Assembly (NCBI RefSeq): GCF_026191355.1
Contig: NZ_JAPHOQ010000009.1
Coordinates: 1-64,000, forward strand
DNA from: Legionella sheltonii
GTDB lineage: Bacteria > Pseudomonadota > Gammaproteobacteria > Legionellales > Legionellaceae
Reading direction: 5' to 3'
DNA: 64,000 bases
In this document: piece after piece, positions 25,684-33,376 of the stretch
How the letters are laid out: each line of letters starts with the position of its first letter
Position numbering within the stretch: the first letter of the stretch is position 1
Notes under the pieces: generated by a model
What the model saw: the letters and a program-made list of their open reading frames with translations, nothing else
Told to the model about the DNA's origin: nothing
Database searches by the model: none
Translations under genes and position numbers: made by a program

Positions 25684-25917
25684 TTAGAGCTGGCTAAAGT
25701 TGAGAAAATCTTCCTGTCTAATAATATCGCAAGTATCTTCTTTGGATGAGTATACTATGACTGCATCTCCAGATAGCAACTTACGTAACAGCTGCTTTTT
25801 TTTAACTTCTATACCAATCTCATATTCTCCGTAGTCAGTACCTTGGCGGGTAATGATATCAAAAATTAGGTTATTTAAAGCTTCTTCGCTTAGTAATGTG
25901 TGATCAATTTCAATCAT
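25684..25917 (-). CDS. YheU family (UPF0270) protein
   Basis: The product (77 aa from MIEIDHTLLSEEALN) has the family pattern LxNLIxDxxxRxGTDYGExE (here NLIFDIITRQGTDYGEYEIG) and SGDAVIVYSSKEDTC. Function unknown. These are normally chromosomal core genes in gammaproteobacteria, so their presence here suggests transfer of a chromosomal segment. Confidence 0.85.
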   Translation of the reverse strand: MIEIDHTLLSEEALNNLIFDIITRQGTDYGEYEIGIEVKKKQLLRKLLSGDAVIVYSSKEDTCDIIRQEDFLNFSQL

Positions 25918-25962
25918 GGAGTTCCTCACGGATGAATATGATGATTTGGATGCTATAATTCT

Positions 25963-26865
25963 TTACTTCAATAATTCAGCTCTAATGGAGTAGCGATTTC
26001 TAGCAGTAATTTCACTTTGAGGAAGGGAGCTGCTTTTGCCATCACGACCAAAAATTTCTGTATCAAGCCATGCTTTCTCATCATCTAAGGCATCATTATC
26101 TACTATGGTCCACCAGCTTTTTGGAAGTTTTGCTGTTCCATCCGACCACCGATAATGGCGGCTCTTTAATAAATCTTTTTTATCAAAAGGAGCATTCTCG
26201 GCGCAAATAAGGGTTTGCTTTTTTCGGACGTTAGCTTTTAGTTCATCGAAAGCGCCTGTCTCATGAAGCAGTAAGTTCAAGGTCGCCCAGCAATCGTTAA
26301 TTGCTCTATGCCCATCATAAAAGTACCCTAGCTTCCAGTTAAGGTAATCAAGTTTTGAACTCTCATATTTTCGCTCTTTCCACTGAATATCTTTTATCGT
26401 GCACGCGAAGGGGAGCGATATAATTTTCTTTTGTACATCCTCGGGTGTCTGCAATTCTAAAAAGTTACGGTCAAATTGACTGTTGTGGCATATTATTAAA
26501 TGGGACTCATTGAGTATCCGAGACACAAATCCCCAATCAATAACCTTTCCTTTGACATCTTCATCAGTAATACCTGTAATTTTGGTAATTTCTGAGGGGA
26601 TAGGTTTGCACGGATCGCTTAGCTCATTATAAGTATATTTAACTGCTAAAATTCCGTCTTCATTAGAAAATGAAAAGGAAAGCATGCCTATTTCAATGAT
26701 TTCATGTTGGGTTGCATCCATACCCATCGTTTCCAAATCAATGATGGTTGTCATAAATACTTTTGATGAGGGGCCGGCACAGGTTTCTTTAAGTTCCATA
26801 GGAACTCGTTTTAATACTTGATAGTCTGGGTGACGAGATAGTTCATTGAAGGATTGCTCAATCAT
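25963..26865 (-). CDS. DEDDh 3'-5' exonuclease (DNA polymerase III epsilon-like)
   Basis: The 300-aa product has Exo I IIDLETMGMDA, Exo II ICHNSQFDRNF and Exo III HRAINDCWATLN, the DEDDh signature of epsilon/RNase T-type exonucleases. An N-terminal segment with RHPDYQVLKRVP is usual for the stand-alone members. A C-terminal extension includes RHYRWSDGTAKLPKSWW, resembling the C-terminal module of exonuclease-type phage proteins. Role: nucleic acid trimming; not the chromosomal dnaQ. Confidence 0.88.
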   Translation of the reverse strand: MIEQSFNELSRHPDYQVLKRVPMELKETCAGPSSKVFMTTIIDLETMGMDATQHEIIEIGMLSFSFSNEDGILAVKYTYNELSDPCKPIPSEITKITGITDEDVKGKVIDWGFVSRILNESHLIICHNSQFDRNFLELQTPEDVQKKIISLPFACTIKDIQWKERKYESSKLDYLNWKLGYFYDGHRAINDCWATLNLLLHETGAFDELKANVRKKQTLICAENAPFDKKDLLKSRHYRWSDGTAKLPKSWWTIVDNDALDDEKAWLDTEIFGRDGKSSSLPQSEITARNRYSIRAELLK

Positions 26866-27120
26866 ATGCGGCTACTTTGGCTTTTTATGTGAAAATAATT
26901 ATTAGATTAATGGTAACGTAGAAACCAGGTAGATGTTAGTTCTTTTAGGTAGATTTCGTTGAATATCCTTGTTGTTTCTTCTTGTCTCATGAGATCCCTT
27001 GGCAGGGAAGGGATTTCATTACAAAATGATTATCTACTCTTAAATCGCGTTAAATTCATTGTTATGATTTCTTTTGTGTCAACTGGATTAAAAGATGACA
27101 TTATTAATGACCGTATTTCA

Positions 27121-27564
27121 TTAAAAAGCGAAGCTAATTTGTAGACTGTTGTGTGATTTTTGTCTTGTTTTTCGTTTATTTGATGTATTTGTTGTCGATT
27201 TCTCTGTTTTAATTCTATCGCGGCTTTTTACCCTAGAATGAGAGGTGAGATGTAGCATTAAAAAGGTATAAATTAAGTTTTCTACCAGGTAGGACTGTAT
27301 CTGGTAATGACGCTTAAATCGTAGTTTTACGGCGGCATAAAAGTGCGTTAATGCATCATCGAAGGTGTTGAAGGCCTGTGTGCGACTTTGGCCGAGTTTT
27401 GATTTAATGCGACCATTGCTGGTGATAAGTATCCAGTCTTCTAAAAGATCTTGTGTAAGGCGCAGTTCATAATACCTCGACTCTTTTTCAAAACGCAGAT
27501 AATGATAGGGCTCTTTTTTTAGTGTTACATGAATGAACCAAAATGGGTCGAGTAAAAATGGCAT
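27121..27564 (-). CDS. WGR-domain-like protein beside the tyrosine recombinase
   Basis: The 147-aa product contains RYYELRLTQDLLEDWILITSNGRIKSKLGQSRTQAF, close to the WGR domain pattern, although the W is replaced by S-N in NGRIK. A basic C-terminal tail follows. It starts immediately after the recombinase stop (27565), so they are one operon. It may bind nucleic acid and assist the recombinase; that is inference. Confidence 0.7.
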   Translation of the reverse strand: MPFLLDPFWFIHVTLKKEPYHYLRFEKESRYYELRLTQDLLEDWILITSNGRIKSKLGQSRTQAFNTFDDALTHFYAAVKLRFKRHYQIQSYLVENLIYTFLMLHLTSHSRVKSRDRIKTEKSTTNTSNKRKTRQKSHNSLQISFAF

Positions 27565-28164
27565 CTAAAAAATGGCCAAACTAGAAATTCTCTTTAATCG
27601 GTCGGGATTGTCCTCAACATATTCCGAGGTGGTGGCGATATTGGCATGACCTGCAAGACGAGACACGGCTTTTATATCAGCACCTTGTTCAATGAGTCGG
27701 GTAATGAAAGTACGTCTTCCTGAATGAGAACTGGTTCCTATGAGGCCTGTTTTATCATAAAGCTTACGAAACCATTTTTGTAACACGTCAGGATGAAAGC
27801 GACTGCCGCGTTGGGTTTTGAACAAGGGAGCTTTTAGGTTAAATGCTTCTTGTTCTTTGGCACGTATATCATCGACATAGTCTTGCAACGCTGCCGTAAT
27901 TTTTTTATTGGTGATGTACACGAAGCGTTGCTTTTCCCCTTTGGTCATGGCTCGTTTTAAATTGACTTCATCCAGAACTTTAAACTCCAAATCAAGAATG
28001 TCTTTAAAAGTGAGGGCAGCTATTTCTTTAACGCGAAGTCCTAACCCAAAAGAGCAATAAATAATGGCAACATTACGCAAAGCAAAAGAGCTGTCTTTTG
28101 CCATAACGAGCAGACGTTTAAATTCATTTTCATTTAAAACCCGCGCTTTACCTTCTTTTGCCAT
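27565..28164 (-). CDS. Minimal tyrosine recombinase, copy A
   Basis: The product (199 aa from MAKEGKARVLNEN) is a catalytic-domain-only integrase. It has the Arg motif SFGLGLRVKEIAALT, the HxxR box SHSGRRTFITRL, and the LAGHANIATTSEYVE box with the nucleophilic Tyr. The N-terminal core-binding domain is absent. A close relative is at 41357 in the opposite orientation, and a third relic lies at 35897. These bracket the resistance region. Confidence 0.9.
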   Translation of the reverse strand: MAKEGKARVLNENEFKRLLVMAKDSSFALRNVAIIYCSFGLGLRVKEIAALTFKDILDLEFKVLDEVNLKRAMTKGEKQRFVYITNKKITAALQDYVDDIRAKEQEAFNLKAPLFKTQRGSRFHPDVLQKWFRKLYDKTGLIGTSSHSGRRTFITRLIEQGADIKAVSRLAGHANIATTSEYVEDNPDRLKRISSLAIF

Positions 28165-28286
28165 TTTTCTCAATGAGTGCTTAAAAGATAAGAGATTATA
28201 TCATTTTAAGAACTCATTGAATAGCACGCAAAAACCTATCCTTCTACAGCCTGTAAGTTTTATCTTTATTTGGCAGGAAAATTTAA

Positions 28287-28350
28287 ACTTTAAATGACAG
28301 ACTTTAAATGGCAGATTGACTAAATTAAATATTTCTACTATTCTAGAAGT
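28287..28350 (+). promoter_or_regulatory. ars promoter with tandem repeats; probable leaderless arsR transcript
   Basis: A tandem repeat ACTTTAAATG[A/G]CAG occurs at 28287-28300 and 28301-28314. Then come -35 TTGACT (28316-28321), 17 bp, and -10 TATTCT (28339-28344). A dyad TTCTA-N6-TAGAA (28333-28348) overlaps the -10, as expected for an ArsR operator. The arsR ATG is only six bases after the -10, so the mRNA would start at or next to the ATG. Confidence 0.75.
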
Positions 28351-28722
28351 ATGGATATAAAAAACTCACTAAAAATATTTGACGCCCTTTCTCAAGAAAC
28401 TCGCTTGCAAGTGTTTCGGCTACTTGTTCAAGCAGGGCCAAACGGATTATCCGCTGGTGCAATTGGGGATGAGTTGGGTATTTTACAAAATACCCTATCA
28501 TTTCACTTAAGCCATTTGTCTAATGCCGGAATTGTCACGTCCTATCGCCAAGGGCGTTATGTATTTTATTCTGCAAATTTTGTGTTAATGCGCGATTTTA
28601 TCGCCTTCATGGTTCAGGATTGTTGCAGTAAACAACAAGTTCAAATTCAACAACCTGGGACAGACGATTGTCTGGTTATAAAATTAAATGATTGCTGTAA
28701 TTCTAAAAGGAGTAAGTCATGA
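28351..28722 (+). CDS. arsR: ArsR-family arsenite-responsive repressor
   Basis: The 123-aa winged-helix protein starts MDIKNSLKIFDALSQETRLQ and has the recognition helix region QNTLSFHLSHLSNAGIV. A Cys pair in the C-terminal part (FMVQDCCSKQQ, with further DCCNS) is the likely As(III) site. It heads the arsenic operon and overlaps the next gene by 4 bp. It represses from the upstream dyad until As(III) binds. Confidence 0.93.
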   Translation: MDIKNSLKIFDALSQETRLQVFRLLVQAGPNGLSAGAIGDELGILQNTLSFHLSHLSNAGIVTSYRQGRYVFYSANFVLMRDFIAFMVQDCCSKQQVQIQQPGTDDCLVIKLNDCCNSKRSKS

Positions 28723-29189
28723 AACGTTTTCATATTCATATTGATGTTGACAACCTTGCTGATAGTATCCGTTTTTACAATGCTCTATTTGGAGCAGATC
28801 CCGTAAAAGTTAAGTCCGATTATGCCAAATGGATGCTGGAAGATCCGCGTATTAATTTTGCCATTTCAACTCGTGCTGGAAAACATGGCGTGGAACACTT
28901 GGGAATTCAAGTGGATGATGCCACTGAATTAGATGCACTGAGAAACCAATTTTCAGAGGCTAATATTTCAACCCATAGCGATGGTGAAACAACCTGTTGC
29001 TATGCCAAATCACAAAAATCATGGGTGAGTGACCCTAACGGAATTGCATGGGAAGCCTATCATACCATGGAGGATGCTCAATTTTTTTCTGGAGATAATA
29101 CAACTGAAGGCTCGTGTTCAATGTCCACCAAAAAAACATCAACCTCTTGCTGTGATGTACAATCAAAATCAACCGGATGTTGTGATTGA
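28719..29189 (+). CDS. arsI: ArsI/CadI-family dioxygenase (VOC fold) in the ars operon
   Basis: The 156-aa product has a vicinal oxygen chelate fold: FHIHIDVDNLADSIRFYNALF, HLGIQVDDATELD, and WVSDPNGIAWEAYHT, with metal ligands His, His and Glu. The Cys pair in TTCCYAKSQ corresponds to the As(III)-binding pair of ArsI C-As lyase. The C-terminal tail has several more Cys pairs. ArsI cleaves carbon-arsenic bonds of trivalent organoarsenicals; the CadI annotation is an alternative. Confidence 0.85.
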   Translation: MKRFHIHIDVDNLADSIRFYNALFGADPVKVKSDYAKWMLEDPRINFAISTRAGKHGVEHLGIQVDDATELDALRNQFSEANISTHSDGETTCCYAKSQKSWVSDPNGIAWEAYHTMEDAQFFSGDNTTEGSCSMSTKKTSTSCCDVQSKSTGCCD

Positions 29190-29614
29190 TACGTACTGAG
29201 CCAATTAAATTATTATTTCTTTGTACAGGTAACTCTTGTCGGTCCATTATGGCTGAGGCAATAACTAATTATTACTCGAATGGCCGCTATCTGGCTTTTA
29301 GCGCAGGCAGCATCCCGACTGGAAACGTACATCCGAAAGCGATAGAAACTCTTGCTCGTCATGGTATCAAACCGAATACACCTCGCAGTAAATCCTGGAA
29401 TGAATTTAATTCAGAATCTATTGATTTAGTCATTACTGTCTGTGACCAGGCAGCTAGTGAAAGCTGTCCTATTTTCCCTGGTCAACCAAAAAAACTCCAT
29501 TGGAGTATTCCTGATCCTGCTAAAGCAGAAGGATCTAAGATGAAAATAAATACAGCATTTGAAGCGGTATTTAATCAACTAAAACAACAAATAAAAAAGG
29601 AGCTGTTGTCATGA
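29186..29614 (+). CDS. arsC: Arsenate reductase, low-molecular-weight phosphatase type
   Basis: The 142-aa product has the P-loop [10 protein letters not shown] (Cys13 to Arg19, CX5R) and a second redox region [16 protein letters not shown]. It reduces arsenate to arsenite for export by the following permease, probably with thioredoxin. It overlaps arsI by 4 bp and the permease gene by 4 bp, so the operon is tightly coupled. Confidence 0.93.
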   Translation: MIRTEPIKLLFLCTGNSCRSIMAEAITNYYSNGRYLAFSAGSIPTGNVHPKAIETLARHGIKPNTPRSKSWNEFNSESIDLVITVCDQAASESCPIFPGQPKKLHWSIPDPAKAEGSKMKINTAFEAVFNQLKQQIKKELLS

Positions 29615-30672
29615 GCACGTGCAGCACTCGTCGCCTTTCTTTTTTAGATAGATATTTAACGTTATGGATTTTCCTGATTATGGGTTTAGGCGTTGTTATC
29701 GGATCTATTTTAACCGACATGCCACAATTTTTAAATTCCCTATCGATTGGTTCCACCAATATTCCTATTGCGCTTGGCTTGATTTTAATGATGTACCCAC
29801 CCCTGGCTCGGGTAAAATATGAAGAATTACCGCTGGTCTTTAAAGATTGGCGAATTCTATTGTTGTCCTTAATTCAAAACTGGCTTATCGGGCCATTTCT
29901 CATGTTTGGTCTTGCTGTTTTATTCTTACATGGATATCCCGAATACATGACTGGACTCATTCTCATTGGTTTGGCTCGATGTATTGCCATGGTAATTGTC
30001 TGGAATCAGCTGGCTGAAGGCGATAATCAATATGTTGCGGCTTTAGTGGCGTTTAACAGTATATTTCAGCTACTTTTCTTTAGTGTCTATGTCTGGTTTT
30101 TTCTAACCGTTTTGCCACCCCTTGTTGGCATGACGGGACAAATGGTTCATATCGATTTTATGACTGTTGCTGAAAGCGTCTTCATTTATCTTGGAATTCC
30201 TTTTTTATCAGGATTTCTGACTCGCTTTATACTGATAAAGAGAAAAGGGATAATGTGGTATGAAACTAATTTTTTACCAAAAATTTCTCCCATTACTCTA
30301 ATAGCCCTATTGTTTACTATACTGGCGATGTTTTCTTTGAAAGGCGCGATGGTATTGCAACTTCCATTAGATGTAATTCGAATTGCATTTCCTTTAGCTG
30401 TTTATTTTGTTGTGATGTTTTTTGTCAGTTTTGCGATGGGGAAGCTCATCGGGGCTAACTATCAAAAAACAACAGCAGCTTCATTTACTGCTGCCAGTAA
30501 TAATTTTGAATTGGCTATTGCTGTTGCAATTGCCACCTTTGGGCTTAACTCCGCCATTGCTTTTACAACTGTGATTGGCCCACTTGTTGAGGTGCCGATT
30601 CTTATTTTACTAGTAAATATTGCATTGTGGTTGCGCCAACACTGGTTTTATAAAGCAAATCATACGGGGTAG
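29611..30672 (+). CDS. acr3: Arsenite efflux permease, ACR3 type
   Basis: The 353-aa protein has about ten membrane segments and the ACR3 signatures [19 protein letters not shown] (with the conserved Cys) and [19 protein letters not shown]. It exports As(III) across the inner membrane. It starts 4 bp inside arsC. Often named arsB, but the sequence is ACR3, not the E. coli ArsB type. Confidence 0.93.
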   Translation: MSTCSTRRLSFLDRYLTLWIFLIMGLGVVIGSILTDMPQFLNSLSIGSTNIPIALGLILMMYPPLARVKYEELPLVFKDWRILLLSLIQNWLIGPFLMFGLAVLFLHGYPEYMTGLILIGLARCIAMVIVWNQLAEGDNQYVAALVAFNSIFQLLFFSVYVWFFLTVLPPLVGMTGQMVHIDFMTVAESVFIYLGIPFLSGFLTRFILIKRKGIMWYETNFLPKISPITLIALLFTILAMFSLKGAMVLQLPLDVIRIAFPLAVYFVVMFFVSFAMGKLIGANYQKTTAASFTAASNNFELAIAVAIATFGLNSAIAFTTVIGPLVEVPILILLVNIALWLRQHWFYKANHTG

Positions 30673-30736
30673 GATTGATTAAACTGGTTTACTTTCAAAT
30701 CTCTCGGATTTACTCGTAACGTGATTAAAGGCAAAA

Positions 30737-31699
30737 ATGAACATGCAATCAATAAGAGAATTACTAGAGGCTAAGCAAATCATAATTTATTTTTCTACAG
30801 TTATTGTAGCAATCATAATTGCTTTGCTCGTGCCGGCCACGAAAGTTTTTGCGAGCAGTGTAAACCTTGCATTAGCTCTGATGCTGTTTGTAACGTTTCT
30901 ACAAGTGCCGCTTGCTGACTTTAAGCAAGCATTAGTGAAGTTTCGTTTCCTCATGGTTCTATTTCTAGTGAACTTCATGGTGGTCCCGTTAATTGTAGTG
31001 GCGTTAGTCCAATTTCTTCCCATCGATCCAATGGTACGACTTGGTGTGCTATTAGTTTTGCTCACTCCGTGTATTGATTATGTCGTAACTTTTGCGCATA
31101 TTGGACGCGCCGATGCTCGACTACTTTTGGTGGCGACACCTGCGCTTCTTATCTTACAGATGCTGCTTCTACCTATCTATCTTGGACTATTCCTTGAGGA
31201 AAGCGCTGCTCACTTGGTTCAACCTGGCCCATTTGTCGAAGCCTTTATATGGATAATTGCTATTCCGCTTGTGCTCGCAGCACTTACACAAGCGTGGGCT
31301 AATCGAAAATCGATGGGCAAACGGGTTTTAATAGCACTTGGATTGCTGCCCGTACCAGCGACAGCTCTTGTGTTATTCGTGGTCATTACGTCGGTGGTAC
31401 CGCAGCTCGGTCTTGAGGCAGACTCAGTTTTAAAAGTAGTTCCAATCTACATTGCCTTTGCTATTATTGCTCCCTGGGCTGGATGGTTTATCGCTCGAAT
31501 CTTCCGCTTGGATGTGCCTTCCAGCCGATCTGTAGCATTCAGCGCAAGTACTCGCAACTCTCTTGTTGTCCTACCGCTTGCTTTTGCGATACCAGGCGCT
31601 GTTCCTATACTGCCGGCAATCATTGTCACTCAGACACTTGTGGAGTTGATAAGTGAACTGTTCTATGTGCGCTTAATTCCTAAACTAATGAACTCATAA
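30737..31699 (+). CDS. Second arsenic-resistance permease, BASS/ACR3 superfamily
   Basis: The 320-aa protein has about ten hydrophobic segments with LTPCIDYVVTFAHIGRAD (Cys/Asp in a membrane loop) and FSASTRNSLVVLPLAFAIP. It belongs to the bile acid/arsenite BASS superfamily but is divergent from the gene before it. Its codon use looks more GC-rich than the rest of the operon, which suggests separate acquisition. A 64-bp gap separates it from acr3. Confidence 0.8.
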   Translation: MNMQSIRELLEAKQIIIYFSTVIVAIIIALLVPATKVFASSVNLALALMLFVTFLQVPLADFKQALVKFRFLMVLFLVNFMVVPLIVVALVQFLPIDPMVRLGVLLVLLTPCIDYVVTFAHIGRADARLLLVATPALLILQMLLLPIYLGLFLEESAAHLVQPGPFVEAFIWIIAIPLVLAALTQAWANRKSMGKRVLIALGLLPVPATALVLFVVITSVVPQLGLEADSVLKVVPIYIAFAIIAPWAGWFIARIFRLDVPSSRSVAFSASTRNSLVVLPLAFAIPGAVPILPAIIVTQTLVELISELFYVRLIPKLMNS

Positions 31700-31718
31700 T
31701 GCTAACCTACTCATACAA

Positions 31719-31790
31719 TTAAGTATTGTTGGTTAAGACAGCCGGTTGTCGTAATTCTCGTTTTTTGACATAAGTATTAAGACCGATATG
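31719..31790 (-). pseudogene. Relic of a serine resolvase C-terminus
   Basis: The minus strand encodes HIGLNTYVKKRELRQPAVL then stop; the resolvase at 36034 ends with HIGLNTYIKKRELRSAEMA. Only about 24 codons remain. It marks an old recombination event between the arsenic and mercury operons. Confidence 0.7.
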
Positions 31791-31990
31791 AGGCTAAGAG
31801 CTGCCCAGCAGTTAGTTTATCTGAATTAAGTATCGCTTTATTTTCAAAAAGTAAAGCGTCTCTCTTTAAAACTTCATCCAATTTCGGCTTAAATTACAGA
31901 CTCAGTACTAATGCGAACTGGAAATACGACTTTGCTTTAATTTACTACAATTTCGCCTCTAAACCATAATATTATCTAACGAATAATTCC

Positions 31991-32001
31991 TGTCATTTTC
32001 A
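31991..32001 (+). repeat. Possible relic of a Tn402-family terminal repeat upstream of mer
   Basis: TGTCATTTTCA at 31991-32001 is identical to the first 11 bases of the transposon ends at 273 and 6568, and points into the mer operon. In Tn5053-type elements the mer genes lie just inside such an end. No matching opposite end was found. Confidence 0.4.
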
Positions 32002-32107
32002 CCTTATAACCTTCTGAAATCATAATCTCCGTGCGAGTTTTGTTTTGATCTATCATCATTGGTCTGATCGCATAATTATATTATTTCAAAATACTATCAT
32101 GATTCCC

Positions 32108-32139
32108 TTGACCCTTGGGTATACTCTAGAGTCTAGACT
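32108..32139 (+). promoter_or_regulatory. mer operon promoter with MerR-type spacing
   Basis: -35 TTGACC (32108-32113) and -10 TAGACT (32134-32139) are separated by about 20 bp, longer than usual, as in MerR-activated promoters. Overlapping dyads ACTCTAGAGT and AGTCTAGACT lie in the spacer and -10. The merR gene itself is the first gene transcribed from it. Confidence 0.7.
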
Positions 32140-32157
32140 ATTTATATGGAGAGAGTT

Positions 32158-32574
32158 ATGGTTTCGCTAAGCATTGGTGAACTAGCTAAAAATGGCGGTG
32201 TAGGCATAGATACAATACGCTATTATGAGGTGCTCGGCATATTATTACCGGTGGGACGAACAAAAGCTGGATACCGGCTTTATAGCGAGACTAGTTTGGA
32301 GCGACTGAAGTTTATTCGACAAGTACAGCGTCTTGATTTTACTTTAAAAGAAATCAAGGAATTATTAGATCTTCGTTTGTCAGATACAGCCAAGTGTTCT
32401 GATGTGAGAAAACAGGCCGAAGCAAAAATTGCCCTGATTGAAGAAAAAGAAAAGGAACTTAGGACTGTTAAAAAAGCTCTCAAAGATTTAATAATGGCTT
32501 GTAATGCTAGTGGAAACAATGTGTTGGCTAATGAATGTCCTTTATTAGATATGATTGATTCAAAAGGAGAATAA
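32158..32574 (+). CDS. merR: MerR-family mercury-responsive regulator
   Basis: The product is 138 aa from the ATG at 32158, which has GGAGAG just upstream. It has the MerR HTH (SIGELAKNGGVGIDTIRYYE, then GYRLYSE), a long dimerisation helix, and three Cys in the metal-binding region (AKCSDV, IMACNAS, NECPLLD). The spacing Cys-x10-Cys differs a little from Tn501 MerR. It is transcribed in the same direction as the structural genes rather than divergently. Confidence 0.9.
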   Translation: MVSLSIGELAKNGGVGIDTIRYYEVLGILLPVGRTKAGYRLYSETSLERLKFIRQVQRLDFTLKEIKELLDLRLSDTAKCSDVRKQAEAKIALIEEKEKELRTVKKALKDLIMACNASGNNVLANECPLLDMIDSKGE

Positions 32575-32612
32575 CGGCTTTTTATTTGTCTCACTATATA
32601 GCCTGGAGATAC

Positions 32613-32996
32613 ATGATGAATGAAGCAAAGTATGTAAAGCGTAATAGTATTAAATGGATATTGCTCTCGGGAACCGCTGCGGCGATTGCTTCGACTTTGT
32701 GTTGCATTGCGCCTTTAATATTGTTTAGTTTGGGTATAAGTGGAGCTTGGATAAGTAGTTTAACGGCAATGGAGTCCTATAAACCCTATTTTTTAACTAG
32801 TGCTATTCTATTGATTGCACTTGGATTTTGGAAAGTTTATCGCAAACCCAATCATTCCGATTGCAAACAAGGTACTTTTTGTGCGATGTCAGCCTCAGAT
32901 CGCATCAATAAAATAATGCTCTGGATTGCGTTAATCATTATAGGGCTTGTGCTGCTTTATCCTTATCTGGCGCCAATTATTTTAGAGCGATTATAA
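32613..32996 (+). CDS. merT: Mercuric transport protein MerT
   Basis: The product (127 aa) has three membrane segments with the Hg-binding Cys pair in the first (IASTLCCIAPLILFSLG) and a second Cys pair on the loop (SDCKQGTFC). It passes Hg(II) from MerP to the cytoplasmic reductase. The ATG at 32613 follows GGAGA. Confidence 0.9.
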   Translation: MMNEAKYVKRNSIKWILLSGTAAAIASTLCCIAPLILFSLGISGAWISSLTAMESYKPYFLTSAILLIALGFWKVYRKPNHSDCKQGTFCAMSASDRINKIMLWIALIIIGLVLLYPYLAPIILERL

Positions 32997-33014
32997 CGAT
33001 TAGGAGACATATTT

Positions 33015-33362
33015 ATGAACAATGCATTTATCGTATTAGCAATTACCGTAATATTGGGTAATGTATCGACTTTTGCCTCTAGTTTGCAAGCACCCACAGC
33101 AGCTGAGGAAATTACAGTTAGCAGTAATCTGAAAACAAGCATTGTGACTCTTGATATTCCAGGAATGTTTTGTTCTACTTGTCCATATACTGTGCGAAAA
33201 AGTCTTGGGAAGCTACCAGGTGTATATAAGGTTGAAACATCAGTTAAGACTAAATCAGCCACAATTACTTATGATCCAACTAAAGTAACAATTAAGTCAT
33301 TGATTACTACAACGACCAATGCTGGCTACCCCTCTTCGATAAAAAATAACAACCAGCCCTAA
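33015..33362 (+). CDS. merP: Periplasmic mercury-binding protein MerP
   Basis: The 115-aa product has a signal peptide (MNNAFIVLAITVILGNVSTF, cleaved after Ala) and one HMA domain with GMFCSTCPYTVRKSLGKL (Cys53 and Cys56). It scavenges Hg(II) in the periplasm and hands it to MerT. It overlaps the region upstream of merA by one base. Confidence 0.92.
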   Translation: MNNAFIVLAITVILGNVSTFASSLQAPTAAEEITVSSNLKTSIVTLDIPGMFCSTCPYTVRKSLGKLPGVYKVETSVKTKSATITYDPTKVTIKSLITTTTNAGYPSSIKNNNQP

Positions 33363-33376
33363 TGATGGAGAACAAT

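Noticed and set aside
26959-27144. 61-aa plus-strand frame between the exonuclease and the WGR-like gene
   Set aside because: Runs into the opposite-strand gene at 27121, lacks a ribosome-binding site and has no recognisable features.
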